Source: Deuterostichococcus epilithicus (lineage: Eukaryota > Chlorophyta > Trebouxiophyceae > Prasiolales > Stichococcaceae). From it: a stretch of DNA of 64,000 nt. The notes under the pieces are model-generated. The model was not told where the DNA came from, searched no databases, and was given only the letters and a program-made list of their open reading frames with translations. The stretch covers positions 930,001 to 994,000 of the forward strand of contig JAVTLE010000008.1 in assembly GCA_033439295.1 (NCBI GenBank), given 5' to 3'. The first letter of the stretch is position 1; each line of letters starts with the position of its first letter. The position numbers were made by a program, and so were the translations under genes. Positions 1 to 12,983 of the stretch are shown here, in pieces.

Positions 1-2638
1 TGGCTACGAACACGAGTCCTGAGAAGCGCTGAAGGAAGCCCCAGAAGCAGAGGCGATGCACCTGCGGCATCGAGGAGCGTGTCGCCGATGGCGTAGCGGG
101 AGCGCTTGAACTCGTCCTGATCGTCGCGGTGCCAGGAATCGAAGTCCTCCGGGTAGCGCACCCGACCGCGCACCACGGCCACCAGTTGCTCGAAGGCCTG
201 CAAGAACGGCTCCGGCGTCGGCGGGGGCGGCGGCGGCAGTTGGCCCGCCTCGTACGCTGCGCCCTGCCCTGCGTCTGCAAGGCACAGGACGCCGGCGTGT
301 GACGACAGCAGTGTGCCGGGCATTGCTCTGACAGTGAACTAACTGCAGTGGTGTGCGTGCTCTTGATTGATTTGGCATGGAGACGCCAAATGGGTGCGAA
401 AGCAGGGCAAACTATCATACGGGCACAGGAATGTTCTGTGAAGAACCAGGTTGGCAGCTGTCGCATTCGTCAGGGCGCACCAGGTGTCGGCGAGAAGTCG
501 CTAGTGAGCAGGCGTGAGATGCGGTGCCAGAAGTTGAAACTTATGGCGCAGATGCTGTCGTCGGGGAACGCCGCCACGTCCAGCATCGCCTGCACCAGGC
601 CCCACCCCTGCTGCCCTGCAGCATTTCAAGGCCAGCACAGATCATGGTCGGCGCAGCAGTCCAAGGGCGTGACCTGGAGAATTCACCGGGAGGGTTCACC
701 GCTTGCTGCAGTCAGCCTGCGCATAGCGCGGCTGCCATGACCGGAACTCGGCGAGGTGACGCTCGCCAGCTTCCCCTATGGCCAACTGACCATCATCGGG
801 AATGCGAGCATGCAGTGGCTCCTGCCTCGAGGCCTCGACCTGGACCCAGACCTTCCGGGCTCACCTGCCACGACTGCGGGGGCATGCGCCTCTCCAGCCT
901 CCGCAAACAGGCGCGCCATGCCCTTTGCCGTCTCCTCGTCGTCGTCAAAGGCATTGCCCTCCGGCTCCCGCCCCTCGTTGGCCTCCATCACCGCGTGCGC
1001 CACTTGCACGAAGCGCCCCCGCAGCCCCATGACCTGTGCATGTCGAGACGGTCGATGTCTGCGGCTGCTGCAGTCGAGCCCCTGGCTTGCTAGGCTGTAC
1101 AGACCGACGAGACCAACCGGCGATGCACATGCTGCCTGCCCTGACCTGGGAGCTCAGCCTCGTGCGCCAGCCCATTTGCCATTGCCGTGCGTGATGCCAT
1201 CGGCGGTGTTCATGTCCGCAGTACGTTTGTGTCATCAGCAGGCGGAGGTCAGTCGCAGGCAGGGGAGGGGCCTCGGGTGCGACGCACCACTTGAAGCACA
1301 GCCTGCACGATGACATGCCACTCAGGCGACAGCTGCCGCCTGTCCAGCCACATCGCGGTGCGGTATATAACCTCCACCACCGCATCCACAGCGGCGTCGA
1401 AGGCGTCCTTAGCGGCTAGACCCTCCAGCACCATGTGCACCAGGTGCTGCGCGGCTTCCGCGGGGAATGGGTCCACCGTCAGGCGCAGCCAGGAGGCGAA
1501 TGCCCGGCACACACTCGGCTTCACGTTGCCGCCTGCGCCGTAGAGCGGTCAAAGATCGGACTTTGCATGCATTTGGCCAGGTCGAGGCCCAGGCTCGCGA
1601 TCCGTCATGACATTGCCATCAAACGCCGCTTGAGTCTGATTTCCGATGTGATGTGCCAGGTCCAAGCACCTGGCTGCTGCAGGGCGGCGGTCAGGATCTG
1701 GAACGCCACCGCCGAGGTGCTGGACAGCTCCTGCGATATGCGGTGCCGGCGCTCCGGCCGCACGGATGGCTGGTAGCTGCTGGCTTCCTGCATGAGCATT
1801 CAAAAACTCTGTGGAATAAAAAAGCCTTGATCCAAAGGGTGCCAGATTGTCACAGCAGCACACCGCTTGTAGGCACTGTCCATCCATCGGATGCGCGCCA
1901 GCAGCGCCTGCCAGTGCCTCCCCGTCAGGACATCACGGATGACATACCTGCATCCTCGCAGCTCAAAGAACTGCTGCTGCCGCATGCCAAGCGCACCTCG
2001 GGCAGCACGGTCAGCAGCTCCAGCATGCAGGGCAGCGCGATGTCAGGCTGCTGGCTGCCGAAGCGGGACCAGAGCCAGTACACGACGCCGACGTTGCCGC
2101 CGTTGCCGCCGGCGCCATCGGCCCACTCGCTCGCCGGCAGGTGCAGCGCGAGCGCTGAAAGTGCGAGACACAGCTGCGTGCGGACCGCAGGGGAGCTGCG
2201 CGCGTGCTGCAGCGTCAGCGCGACCAGCTTGTCGCGCAGCGCATGCACCGCCGGCAGCGGCAGCTCCTCGAAGTCGCGCTGCACCTGTGTAGGTATTGCA
2301 GTGTAACCATCATGACGTCCGTCTGGCCATGCAGCCTGCTGGAATGACCTTGCTGGTCCGCCATCCGTGTGAAGCCCGGTACTTTGTCGCGTGTTTCCTA
2401 CGACCACGCAAGCATTTGCTTCAGACGGCTGCAGCAAAGTGCGCACCTTGGTGCGCAGCGTCTGCGCCGCAAAGTACTGGGCATCGATGCTGCGACTGTG
2501 CTGCAGAACATCCGTTGCGACGCTCCACGCCTCGGGCGTCTGCTGCCACGCCTCCAGCCACATGTTGGCCTGCGCCCTGCTGGCCGGGTCCGCATGCTGC
2601 AGCAGTGCGCTGACGGCCTGGTTGAACGCATCGGCCAT
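1..2638 (-). CDS. TNPO3: Transportin-3 / importin-13-type nuclear import receptor (MOS14-like), 5' part
   Basis: This is a HEAT-repeat importin-beta family receptor. In animals (TNPO3) and plants (MOS14) it carries SR splicing factors into the nucleus in a Ran-GTP dependent way. The start is the ATG at 2638, giving MADAFNQAVSALLQ, and family landmarks follow in order: FAAQTLRTKVRTLL (about 2480-2440), ELLTVLPEVRL (about 2010), CRAFASWLRLT with HLVHMVLEGL (about 1510-1380), MGLRGRFVQVAHAVME (about 1030-980) and ISFNFWHRISRLL (about 555-515). The last visible exon (about 270-1) encodes a stretch with VRYPEDFDSWHRDDQDEFKR. Exons are separated by GT-AG introns. The C-terminal half lies outside the window. 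An importin-beta relative other than TNPO3 (for example IPO13) is possible, but the N-terminal landmarks fit TNPO3 best. Inner exon ends are approximate. Confidence 0.87.
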
Positions 2639-3935
2639 GGCGATGCGTGAGTGACACCGTCTGCGTGGAGCTGTAGTCACGAATAAGGCTCTGAAATTGT
2701 CTGTTCCGTGCAGCTGGAGTGCCGCAAGTCTACAGAACGGCCTATGTTCTGTCGCTGTCGATACACATTAAATAGATCTTCAACTGTCGTGTGGCCCGAG
2801 GAAAGCGACAGCAGCGCCACTGGATCGAATTCCTCTGCAGCAAGGCGGATCTCAACCGAAGGAAGAACGTTGGAGTGGCGTCTGTATAAGAGGCATTGAT
2901 CTGAACGCAATAGCGGTCAGGGCGGAGGGCCTGAAAGGGCAGTCTCGTTAGAGCCTGGTTTCCGATTGGGAGCCAGAGGAGTGGACCAGGAGTTTCCAAT
3001 TCAACTAGCCAGAGCAAGCACATGGTTTTGCGGCGCTGCAAACGAAGCTCTACGAAGCCGTGTTGCACATTCAAATCATTACAAAGCATATACGAACAAC
3101 ATTCGAAGGCTCCACGCTACTCTGCACCTCCTCACCCACAGGGCACATCCTCGATGACCACCGCGGCAGGACTTTTGGGCGGTTGTGCAACAGCACATCG
3201 ACACGAAACATGCACACCCTCGTCAGACACTGAATTTGCAACAACTGAACCAGGAGATGTCCAAAACATATACACACTCAACCTATGGCCCATCTGGTAC
3301 ATGGCCTGAATGGGCGGCGACGATGATGCGCCACTGTACAAGTAACTTGGGAAGCGCAGCATCAGCTGCTCGCCTTGGCCATGCTGTGACCGTATCGCAG
3401 ATCGCTGTGCGCCTATTGGGCTGCACAACGCTTCACACCTACATATAACAGAACACAAACTGTCTTCAAAGCATTCGAGTTGGGTCACAAAATCAGTCAG
3501 CCGCATGCATGCGGGCACCAGAAACTCCTTCGTCAGGTTCCCATTAGCGTTTCAAGTATCTCAATGACCCATCGGAAACATGGTGCTGATAAGGTTGGCG
3601 TACGTAGAACATGGTGCTGTTGAGGTTGGCGTGCACCTTGCATCCAAACGAAGCTTGTCACTCACAAGCACTCACATGGGTCATGCCGCACTGTTGGTCA
3701 AACATGTCCCAAGAGGATCATCACATAAGTAACCAGGCAAATCAAAAGTGCAAATCGGGCACACTCACGCTGATCAGCTCAACCGGAGCGCGGGCGCCGG
3801 CTCCAGCTGCACGGCATGGCAGTCGAATTGAATCGCACGCCATGCACAGAACAGAGCTGCAGCACGCACATTCCTTCGCAGCTGCTAGGGGCACAGACCA
3901 ATCAGGATGCAAATAGTCCGGCTGTCGACGCATCC
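2639..3935. other. Intergenic: transportin-3 upstream region and Argonaute 3' region
   Basis: No coding region could be recognised on either strand in this 1.3 kb. It must hold the transportin-3 promoter (right of 2638) and the Argonaute 3' UTR (left of 3936). A TTACA at 3076-3080 would read TGTAA on the minus strand, but it lies about 860 bases past the Argonaute stop, far for a poly(A) signal. A short tandem repeat sits at about 3579-3633. Confidence 0.5.
3579..3633. repeat. Two-copy tandem repeat, about 31-bp period
   Basis: Two copies of a unit beginning acatggtgctg and ending ggttggcgt lie side by side, separated by a few bases (acgtaga). They differ at a few positions in the middle (ataa versus ttga). 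They lie in the presumed Argonaute 3' region. No function is visible. Confidence 0.7.
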
Positions 3936-6900
3936 TTAAGCCATCCCACCCGAACCAGTGGTGCTGGCGGAGTCGCTCTCGTCCGAGTGCAGGCACATGA
4001 GCTTGCCGCGCAGCGCCGCCAGGTGGGCATAGTAGGCCGGCGGGCACACGCTCACCGCGCGCGTGCAACGGCAGAACAGGTAGCACAGCCTGCGCAGCCA
4101 CCGGCAAGCTCACAAACCTGACAGCAGAGACACTAACTCCTAATTGCCGACACATCAGACTCCTGCTCGGGAGCGTCCGCGTCCAGAGCGTGTGCTAGCT
4201 TAGCCTCAAGTCACGAGTTCATAGCAAGCAGGCTCGGTGCAGCTCTCAAAGCACGTGTGGAGTTCTGCACAGACGGTGAGGTACACCCACATCTGCAGGG
4301 AACGTTGAAACAGCTTACCTGTATGTCAGCAGCGACAGCTCGTTGGCCGGGAACTTGTTCTCATCAGCCAGCACGTGGTAGTGCGTGGGGCGGCTCGTGC
4401 CCTGGATCCCCGCGTGGGAGTTCAAGAAGAAGGAGTACTCGAACGGGTGCTGCAAGGCGCGACAGACAGCGCATCAGCCGTTGAGCCAGTGATGTGTCAG
4501 CATTAGGCCGTGCTGCCGAGCATGTGGCACTCGGCTGCGCTGTGCTGCCCCTCAAGTGTCACAGACGAAACTGCTGGGAGGAGGGTGAGCAGCCATGTGG
4601 CAGTGTCGGAGCGGCTGTTGGACCAGGCAACTGGGCACACCGTGATGCCCTGGTCCACCACTGTGCCTGCAGCAGGAGGCAGGATGTTGCTCAGTGAGGC
4701 CGACTCTGAGGCCGAAGTGGAGCATGTGGCAGCCCCGAAGGATCATGTGTCACACTGCAGTCGGTGAGCGGCTACCAAAACCAATGGGCTGCAGTACATC
4801 CATAGCGAACAGACCTGGCTGGATGTTGCCGCTCTGGTCCGTGTTCCTGCTGTCCATCGGGAAGATGCGGGTGTGGTGCCTGCAAAGCAGTTTGGTTCGC
4901 TCAGCGACAGGCTCGCCCATTGGCGCACAGCGCTCAACGCAGGCTTGGCGCCGCACAGCACGCTGTTCAGGAGGCTGGCCTGGCAGCCGGGCAGCGATTC
5001 AATGAGCAGTCGCAAGAGAGGCTCTTGCTCACCGCTTCTGCACGACTACGAAGGTGATGGGCGGGCGGTAATCCGCTTTGATATCGGTACATGCCGCACG
5101 GATCTGCGGAGGGCACGAGCAGGAGGATGGTCGCAAAGAGAGTTCACAGCGCAAGCAGCATATGCTCGACTTCTGCAGAAACCTGGCAAGGCAGCACGGG
5201 ATTCAATCACTGAAGCAAAGGCTGCGAGTCGTCTCGCCTGCGGAATCTCCTTTTGCTGCACCTGCATGCGGCAAGGCAGCAAGCGGCTCAGGTGCCGCAC
5301 CCGATTTGCAGCTCTGATTGTGCTTCAAGTCACGGTCCACTCAAAGCACTGCAGCTCGTGTGCTGCTGCGATGGTCCGGACGCTGAGGTTATTGCTGCAG
5401 AGGCCAGAACATTGCCTGCTGACGGAGAAAAGCGCGCCTCGTCAAATTGCCCCTCGCAAACACCGTCACGGTACATGATGAGCACCTCCGGCAGCCGCTT
5501 GTTTTTCCGCCAGAACTCGCCCAGCAGCTCCTTGACCGCCCCCCGCAGGCCCTGCAGCGATGGCATGACAGCTCTGTCGCCTACGACAGAGGAGGCCGCC
5601 ATGTTGCTGCCGCCCCTGATGCACCGGCACAAGACCCAGCGCAGCTGCCATGCCGGGACGGAATCATGAGATCTGTCCTGACCTCAGACTGGTCGTTTCT
5701 GTGTTTAACAGCAGCTGCCAGGCACCCCCCCCACACCTCACTCTTGCCTGACACCCTGTTGACTGCCCCTCAGACCCCGCAGCGGGCGCACACAAAGATA
5801 ATTGTTATGTGGTGGCCCTGGATCATGATGGGGCGGCATGAGCTGGCGAGGCCGAGGCAGCGCATGAAGCTGACCCCGTGCGCACCGAGATGATCTCGAC
5901 GCGGTGGCCCTGGATCATGATGCGGGCGGCGTAGTGTGCCACCGCCGGGTCCAGCGAGCCCACCACGCTCGCGATGGACGGCTCCGTCTCGCTGAAGGTG
6001 ATGGGGTGCGTCACGTCCGCGCCTGCGTACCCCAACACGCAAAATATAGCGAGTGCTGCAAAGCAACCGGATGTGAGGCGGGGCGCGCAGGGTCCGACTT
6101 TGAGCCCGAACTTTGAGCGAGGTAGATGCAGGAGCTTCCTGGGAGATGTGCAGGAGCATCAGCAGATGCGCAGCAGCAGATCGAAACTGTTGGTGTCACC
6201 GATAAACATAACAGGCCGGCGTCCGATGTGCGGCATCGCTTCCTGCTGTGAGCCGGCGAGGCGGACATTGATGCCGCCCAGCTTGGCGTTGATCTTCATG
6301 GCCACGCTGCGCACGACCAAAGCACACGCAACTCGTCACCCTTGCTTTTTCCGACACAAACAGGCTTGTGCAGCAGCTGTGCTTCCGATAGCTTTGGCCA
6401 TGCTGCTGGTGCAGGCGCATGCCCATGGTGACGACAGAGCACAGCAGCCGCGTCCTCGATGGCAATCCGGGTGAAGTCGCCCGCATGTCAGGAGACATGA
6501 TACCGTGCCAAAAGCCGTGCGCTCTGCAATGCAGCCGCCTGACTTCGGGGAGCCCACTTGGCGCAGTACTGGTCGATGCGCTTGGGCGGCGCGCCGATGC
6601 CCGCCTTGGTGGCGACGAAGCACTGCGACACGACGCCCAGCACGCCGTCGCTTGCACGCTTCACCTCCCGGTACAGCTCCGTGCCTGCCACGAATGTGCA
6701 CACGAAACACAAGTCGAATGTTCTGATCCGTCAGAATGTATGTCCAGGCGCGTCCCCACCCGGTACAGCGCCTGCCAGATTGGAATCGTAGCCCGGTTCA
6801 ATGATCTTGGCTTTGAGAAGGTAACCCTTGGAAAATCTGGGACGTCTACCTGGTCACAAGCTGATGTGACGGACATGGAGGCGAACATGATGCTCGGAAG

Positions 6901-9900
6901 GCATGTGGCAGGGTGCCGCGGTGTTGGTCACCGGTGGTGGGCAGGCAGACGAGGATGAGGGTGGCCGGCAGGTTGAAGGTCTGGTGCGCCGCGTTCACAG
7001 CGTCTTGCAGCGTCTCCCCTGCGGCAGGCGGTGAAGAGATCGTTTTGGACAAAACGACCCGGGCACAGAGCCTGACACACGAGCTGTCTTTTGAGTGTCG
7101 AAACCAAGTTGTTCAGGCATGAGAGGGCCATGCAACGCCTCCAATTTTCTGGCTTACCCACAAAGTTTGCTGGGCTGTGCCAGACGATGGGGGGCAGGCG
7201 GCCGCTGGGGATGTCCACTCCGCAGGATTTGAGGATGTTGGCCAGGGTCGCCAGCATGTTCTGATCGATGCAAGCAAAGTAGTCATCAGTTGGCTGCAAG
7301 ATTGATGCTGGCCTGGCACGAGTTGGTACTTCGTGTCTGCAGATTCAGACCTCTGATAGACACCTGGCCGTTGCAGGATCTTGCTAGGCTCACATCCTGA
7401 GACACAACTCCCGGCAGTCTTGTGGTTTTAATATTTTAAAAAACTCTCTTGGTTGCAATATTTAAAAAACATTTGCTGCTCACGTGCAGCCTGGATTGAC
7501 GCAAAACATGCGCCATGCGGAAAGTAGCAAAATGCCTGCTCAGCCAACATCTTGCCTGCAGCTCGAAGTCGGTGCGGTGGGGGTCTGTGAAGGAGGCGAC
7601 CGCCCAAGACTTGACGACCACGCCGCGGTTGAAGCGCACCTGATGATGGCACAGACACGTGCTTGTGAAACACAATTTATAAGCTTGATTGGGGCCGCAA
7701 GGCTGGCTTTGGTTGTGAACGATCACACCATTCAAGGAATGACCAGAGGGGCTGGAGTCGCATGATATATAAAAGGACTCGGCAGCATGCTGTGGTCCAG
7801 GCAAACTCGTCGGAGCACACCTGGCGCAGGTTCCACGCCCCCAGCACGCCGGTGTTGACGGGCGGCGTCCGCTCCGCGTACTGCAGGTTTGGCGGCGGCA
7901 GGACGTGGGCTTCCACCTGGCAACCGCACAATTGCAATCAAATGCCTGCAGCCCCGAGATCAGTCCTTGCGATCAATCAGCAGTCGAGGAAGGTATGATC
8001 CAAGAACCGCCTTTCAATCTAGGGCCTGCTGTGTTACCAAAACCATGAACGGACTGTCGGCTCTGCTAGGCAGCCACGCGCCTGTGCCATCTGCCGCTCG
8101 ATCTTCATCTGCCAGGCCTTTACGGTCGGGTCGTCCGGCAGGCGCCCGTACTCGTTGCAGGCCTTGTTGATCATCTCCTGCCGCACATTGGGCGCCGTGC
8201 CCGCCTGCGGCACATGGGCATGGACTCAGAGGATGCCACACTGATGTTTTGCGAAATTTGCTGTCGTCAATTGACCACGTGCTGCTGCACACCGGGCGCT
8301 GTGCCCACATATGCGGACAGTCTCAGAGGATGACATTGTGCGAGGTCGGCGGTCGACAAGTCTGCACTTGCACTGGCCAGCAAGCCGAACCAGCTGCGAA
8401 CTCGTCCACAATGCTTTGACAAGTGATCCCCTAGGTCAGCAACCTTGCCGCTGCATTTGCCTTTACTTGCCTGCACTGTCAGGAGAGGTTGCGCACCAGC
8501 TTTGGCATCTGGCTGGCCTGCTGCGGATCGAGCTTCTTGACGCGCTGCCCAGGCACAATGGTGCACACCTGCACATAGGCGATGTGACACCTGAATACTG
8601 AGTAGAGACGCAGCCGCCATATCGGAAGCTTCATCCTGTGCATCACCTCTTGCTGCTGCACAGGCTGAGCTGATGGTTGCATGTCCGAGAGTCAACAAGG
8701 TCTGCATCAGCCCCTCGACCAAGGACCTCCGCGCTCTGAGGGGCCTGAAAGTCGAGGCCAGGAACCCGGAGCACGCCCACCTCGCAGGGCAGCCAGTTCT
8801 GGCGCTTGGCGGTGCCGACGTTGAGGCAGGGCGCCCCGGGCAGCTTGAGCTGCAGGTGGTAGCGCTGCTGGAAGTAGGCGGCCACCGTCATCTCCTGGCC
8901 CTCGTTGTCGAAGGTCATGCGGTCGGCGCCGCGGTCCGTCAGCCCCTTCACCTTGTACGTGCGCTTGCTGCCCGGGATGTGCGTGGCCGCCACCTGCGAG
9001 GCCGTGTGCGCGCAGCACGTCAGCAGCGCTCTGCTGCCCGTGCAGTCAGGGCTGCCTGCAGCATGGTGGCGGCGAAGGATTGTGTGCATTGGCGTGGCAC
9101 GCTCATGCGCGTGGCCGCAGTCGTCGGCATGCTGTTTCTGCGAGGCGCCGTTTCGGCTGGACTCCTTGAGCCCACTGGATAACTTTTGCAGAAGATTATT
9201 AGGTAAACTTGAGACAGAAGGACACGGCTGTGCATGACAGCCCACTCAGACAACACCTTGGGCAATGGCAACTTCTCCAATCTTGACAATGCTGTGTCTG
9301 TCGGGAGGTGCCTCGTCTTGACACAGCGCAGCAAATCATGCAAGACATGCAGTGCAGTGCGTGGAAGGGGCCGCGACCTTGAGGTTGGCAATGGCCTTGT
9401 TGGCAGCGCGGTACTGGTGGCCGGACAGCCCGTTGTTGAGGGCGTGCTCTGGCATGCCGGCGGCGCGTGCCAGCAGCGTAGGCACCTGCGCACAGTGTGA
9501 TGGGCAACGTGGGCTGCAGGGCATCTGATGAACGGGACGTGTATGCCACAAGCAGGACAATGGCACTGCCAAGCAAGTAGCGCGAAACCATCAACGAAAC
9601 ATCGGCATGGATCCTGAAGGAAAGGCATACTCGTGCACTTGTCGCAGATCCTACCGGCAGACCGGCCATGCAGTGCTGGGGATGCTCTTTTGTGGAACGT
9701 GACCATCCGCACCGGCTGCGGCTCGATGAAGGCCGTCGAGGCAACGTCGATGTTGAGCGTCAGCCCCATCTCGGTCACGCGCAGGCTCTGCTGGTAGCCG
9801 AGCCACACCTGCCGCACAGTGTGTCGTCAGGTCAGCTGCCGCGGCTTTTCGGCTGCATCGTTCATCACCGTCACAGCAGCTGCACCGCTGATCGTGATAG

Positions 9901-12900
9901 CCGAGCCAGCGCCTCAGAACGCCAGAAGTCCCATCGCCTGAGGTGCAGCACCAGTTGAGGGTTCTGACCAGGCTGACGTTCTTCCACAGTGCGCAAGCCC
10001 ACATGCAGAATCCCCTTTCCAAAGGCATACCCGTGTGCATCCTGTCCCCGGGCATGCAGTCTACAACAGTACCCAGTCGTGCACGATTCACCTCGGCGCC
10101 GCCGCCCAGCGGCTTGGCGGCCCCGGGGGAGTGGAAGAAGAACGCGCGGCCGAAGGGCGTGCAAGCTGGGTTGAGGTTGGTGCCGTGCATGAGCGCCACA
10201 TCCAGAGCTTGGATGGACTCTTGCGGCAGCTGCGCCATCTGGCCCCTGCGTTACGCAGCAGCTGGAAAAGTTGAGCAGTTGCAAGCGTAGGATCGAAGAG
10301 CGCCCAGCGCCTGCAAGCACTCGTGCGGGCGGCAGGTGCATCATCTGGCCCTGCAGTGGGTTTCGGCAGCGATTGAAAGCAATTGAGCGGCGGCAGGAGC
10401 ATCCATCATGACGCGTGTCGCAGTTGACACACGCTGCGACTCGGCTGTCCGAAAAGCAGATATATGCGAGGAGATACGGACGGAGCAAGCCGCAGGCCAC
10501 AAGCAAACATGTAAAGTCTTGCGCATGGGTCAGAGTGTAGTGCCTGGGTGAGGAAGGTCACCCGATGAAGTGCAGAAGGCTCTTGATGCTGACGGCGGCA
10601 ACCCACTTGATGCGCACCTCGAAGGGTCTCAGCCGGCCCTCATCGGACGCCATTACCTGCAGCGGTGCACCGGTCCAGTCAGCATTGCAGCCCACTGTAA
10701 TACCATCTGCTTGGCGCAGCAGCCGAGGAATATGGCAGAGAATTGCACTCGCACGCAGGGCGAGCACCCCAATCCAGTCGACAAGCACACCCGGAGCACC
10801 CTACGTGAGCAGATGACCATCTGGCATATGATCACGGCCAGCTCGCGCGCAGGGCACGCACATTGTATGTGATCTCCTGCTGCTGCGACAGGAAGAGGGA
10901 GGGCGCGTGCATGCTCTTGCGGCCGTCGTAGGCCCAGCCTGGCTTCCACTTCTCGTCCAGCGCCACCGTCTTCATCACCTCCCTGCCCATCATTCGTACC
11001 GTTATCACCTCCCTGCCAGACCGGCTTTTGAGTTTATCACCTTGCCGCCGCACGCAGCACCACCAGTCACCTGAGCAGCGGCCCGGCTTGACAAAGAGCC
11101 GCCTTCTGCATGTGCAATGGTGCTGCAGCTGCGCCAGACCGGGTGGGCGCAAGCGCAACCAGCACTCTTGGAGTCACCCTTGCCGAAGCGGCGCATGAGA
11201 CAGAAGCCGGCGCGGCTTCCAAGGCAACAATGCCAGCAGATGGTTAGGGCGTGGGTGTTGCACAATGCACCTGCACACAGTGGTCGGCAGCGGTTTGGCA
11301 GCCACGCGGCCCGCGACGCCGCTGGAGCTCTGCGCAACGCCGCCTACAGCCCAGCAGCAACATTTGGGCTTGCTTGTGGTGGACACGGAAACAGGGACCG
11401 GCATGGGGAACAACATCGCCTCGGTCGCTGCTCGATCAATGCTGGCCTGCTGCTTTCTGCGCTGCCGCATGTAGGCGTGCAGCGCTGTGCACCAGCCAGT
11501 CAGGGCTGAGTGGCACATACAAGCAAGAGCACGACAGCGTACCTTCGCGTTGGGGCCCCAGTGTGATCTCCTGTGAATCGCATATGACTATGCGGACTCA
11601 GGCCAGCTGGCGCAAGTTTAGCAGAGCAACCCGCAGGGCCGCTACACAACAGGACAGGTAGAACCATATCTGGTATTGAGACAGCCCCAACAAGGCTGGC
11701 TGCCAAAGGCTTACCACATCGTAGTGATGGGCCATGTCAAGGTTGCACAGCACCTGAGGCGAGGTCACAAAGAAACTGTGTTTCCATGCATTGAAGGCTC
11801 AAGTCTACATAGCATCTTTGGAAGGTGCGTCTGAAACGCCTTGGGAGCTGCAACGTGTTGGTCGTCGCTGCATATTCGACGGCTGCGAAGCAAAAGGGAG
11901 GAGCAGCAATCATGGCAGAGGCAGAGGAGCTTTGGCTCGGCTCGCACCCCACCTTGAAGTGGTTGGCGCGGACGCGGATCGCTTTGCCGATGTTGATGCG
12001 CCCGGGACGCCGGGGCCGCGCGCGCTTGCCAATCGCCTGGGGCGCAAGCAAACATACTTGTTTTGACTGCTTTGTCAAAGTGCTGTTTGCTTCCTCGAAG
12101 CTCGAGACGGATGTCAGAAGACTGCAGGGCGAGCCCCACCAGGGGACGTGCCACCGCACTGCAACCAAGGACATACGAAGTGCAGGACGGGCACTGTTCA
12201 GCATTCTAGATGAGGTAGGCACACCAGTGCGTGGTCAGACAGGGCTGCGGTCGTCTCCTGGATGGCCTCGTCAGCCTGCTGCTGCGTGGGCATCGTGTGC
12301 AGCGCTGTAGTGGTCGCCTGCACGCGGCTCTCCCGGTCCGTCGGTTCCGCAAATCCCGGCCCTGCAGCAGAGGCAGGGTGGCAGGGGCAGTGGATGCATG
12401 TGGCTTACCGGCAGTAGAGGAGCGCAGGTCTCATGGCCAGCGTGCTTGGTGGTGCACGTACACGATGGCTGACTATCCTTCTGCAGCCAGCACTTCAGCC
12501 TCCAGAAGAGTTCCGCCATACGGAGGTTCAAATTTGCAGCCATGCAATCCAAGATCAGCAAACGAGCGTGACAATATCCTCATGCCTCGGCCACGACCGC
12601 CGCCGCGGCCGCCTCCGCCAAAGCGGCCACCGCCGCCTCGCGGTGGGCCGCGGCCGCCGCCACGACCTCCATACCTGTACCAGACATGATATTGAAGCCT
12701 TCAGAACAGAGCACAGCTTGGTGCTTCCTTGACGTGTGTTGTGATCGATTTTGCTGAGAGCCAGATGAAAACCAGCAGGCGCTCACACGCCGCCACCTGG
12801 CGGCGGTCCGCCATAGCCGCCTCTCCCGCCACCAGGAGGGCCGCGGCCGCCGTACCCCCCTTGCGGCCCGCCGCCACCATAGCCACTTCGCCCCACGCCG

Positions 12901-12983
12901 CCGCCGCCAAACCGACCTGGCGGGCCACCGCCGCGTCCGCCGCGGTAGCCGCTGCGGTCCTGGCGACCGCCACGGTCACCCAT
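3936..12983 (-). CDS. AGO: Argonaute (AGO clade) with N-terminal RGG domain
   Basis: This is a small-RNA-guided slicer, about 28 exons over 9 kb. It starts at the ATG at 12983 ([20 protein letters not shown]). Two exons (to about 12585) encode a Gly/Arg-rich region. ArgoN follows with [20 protein letters not shown] (about 12020-11945) and [10 protein letters not shown] (about 11740-11705), then [19 protein letters not shown] (about 10620-10565). The PAZ region includes [20 protein letters not shown] (about 9790) and [19 protein letters not shown] (about 8960). MID carries [15 protein letters not shown] (about 6620). PIWI carries [10 protein letters not shown] (about 6020), HRVEII (about 5900), [11 protein letters not shown] (about 5480) and [12 protein letters not shown] (about 4380), so an Asp-Glu-Asp-His slicer set appears intact. 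The end matches plant AGO ([20 protein letters not shown]), with stop at 3936-3938. An AGO-clade member is more likely than PIWI-clade. Inner exon limits are approximate. Confidence 0.94.
7426..7472. repeat. Short AT-rich direct repeat in an Argonaute intron
   Basis: Two near-copies of an aatatttt(a)aaaaac unit lie about 25 bases apart, an AT-rich island in an otherwise GC-rich intron of the Argonaute gene. It may be intronic slippage. No coding or splice role is visible. Confidence 0.5.
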
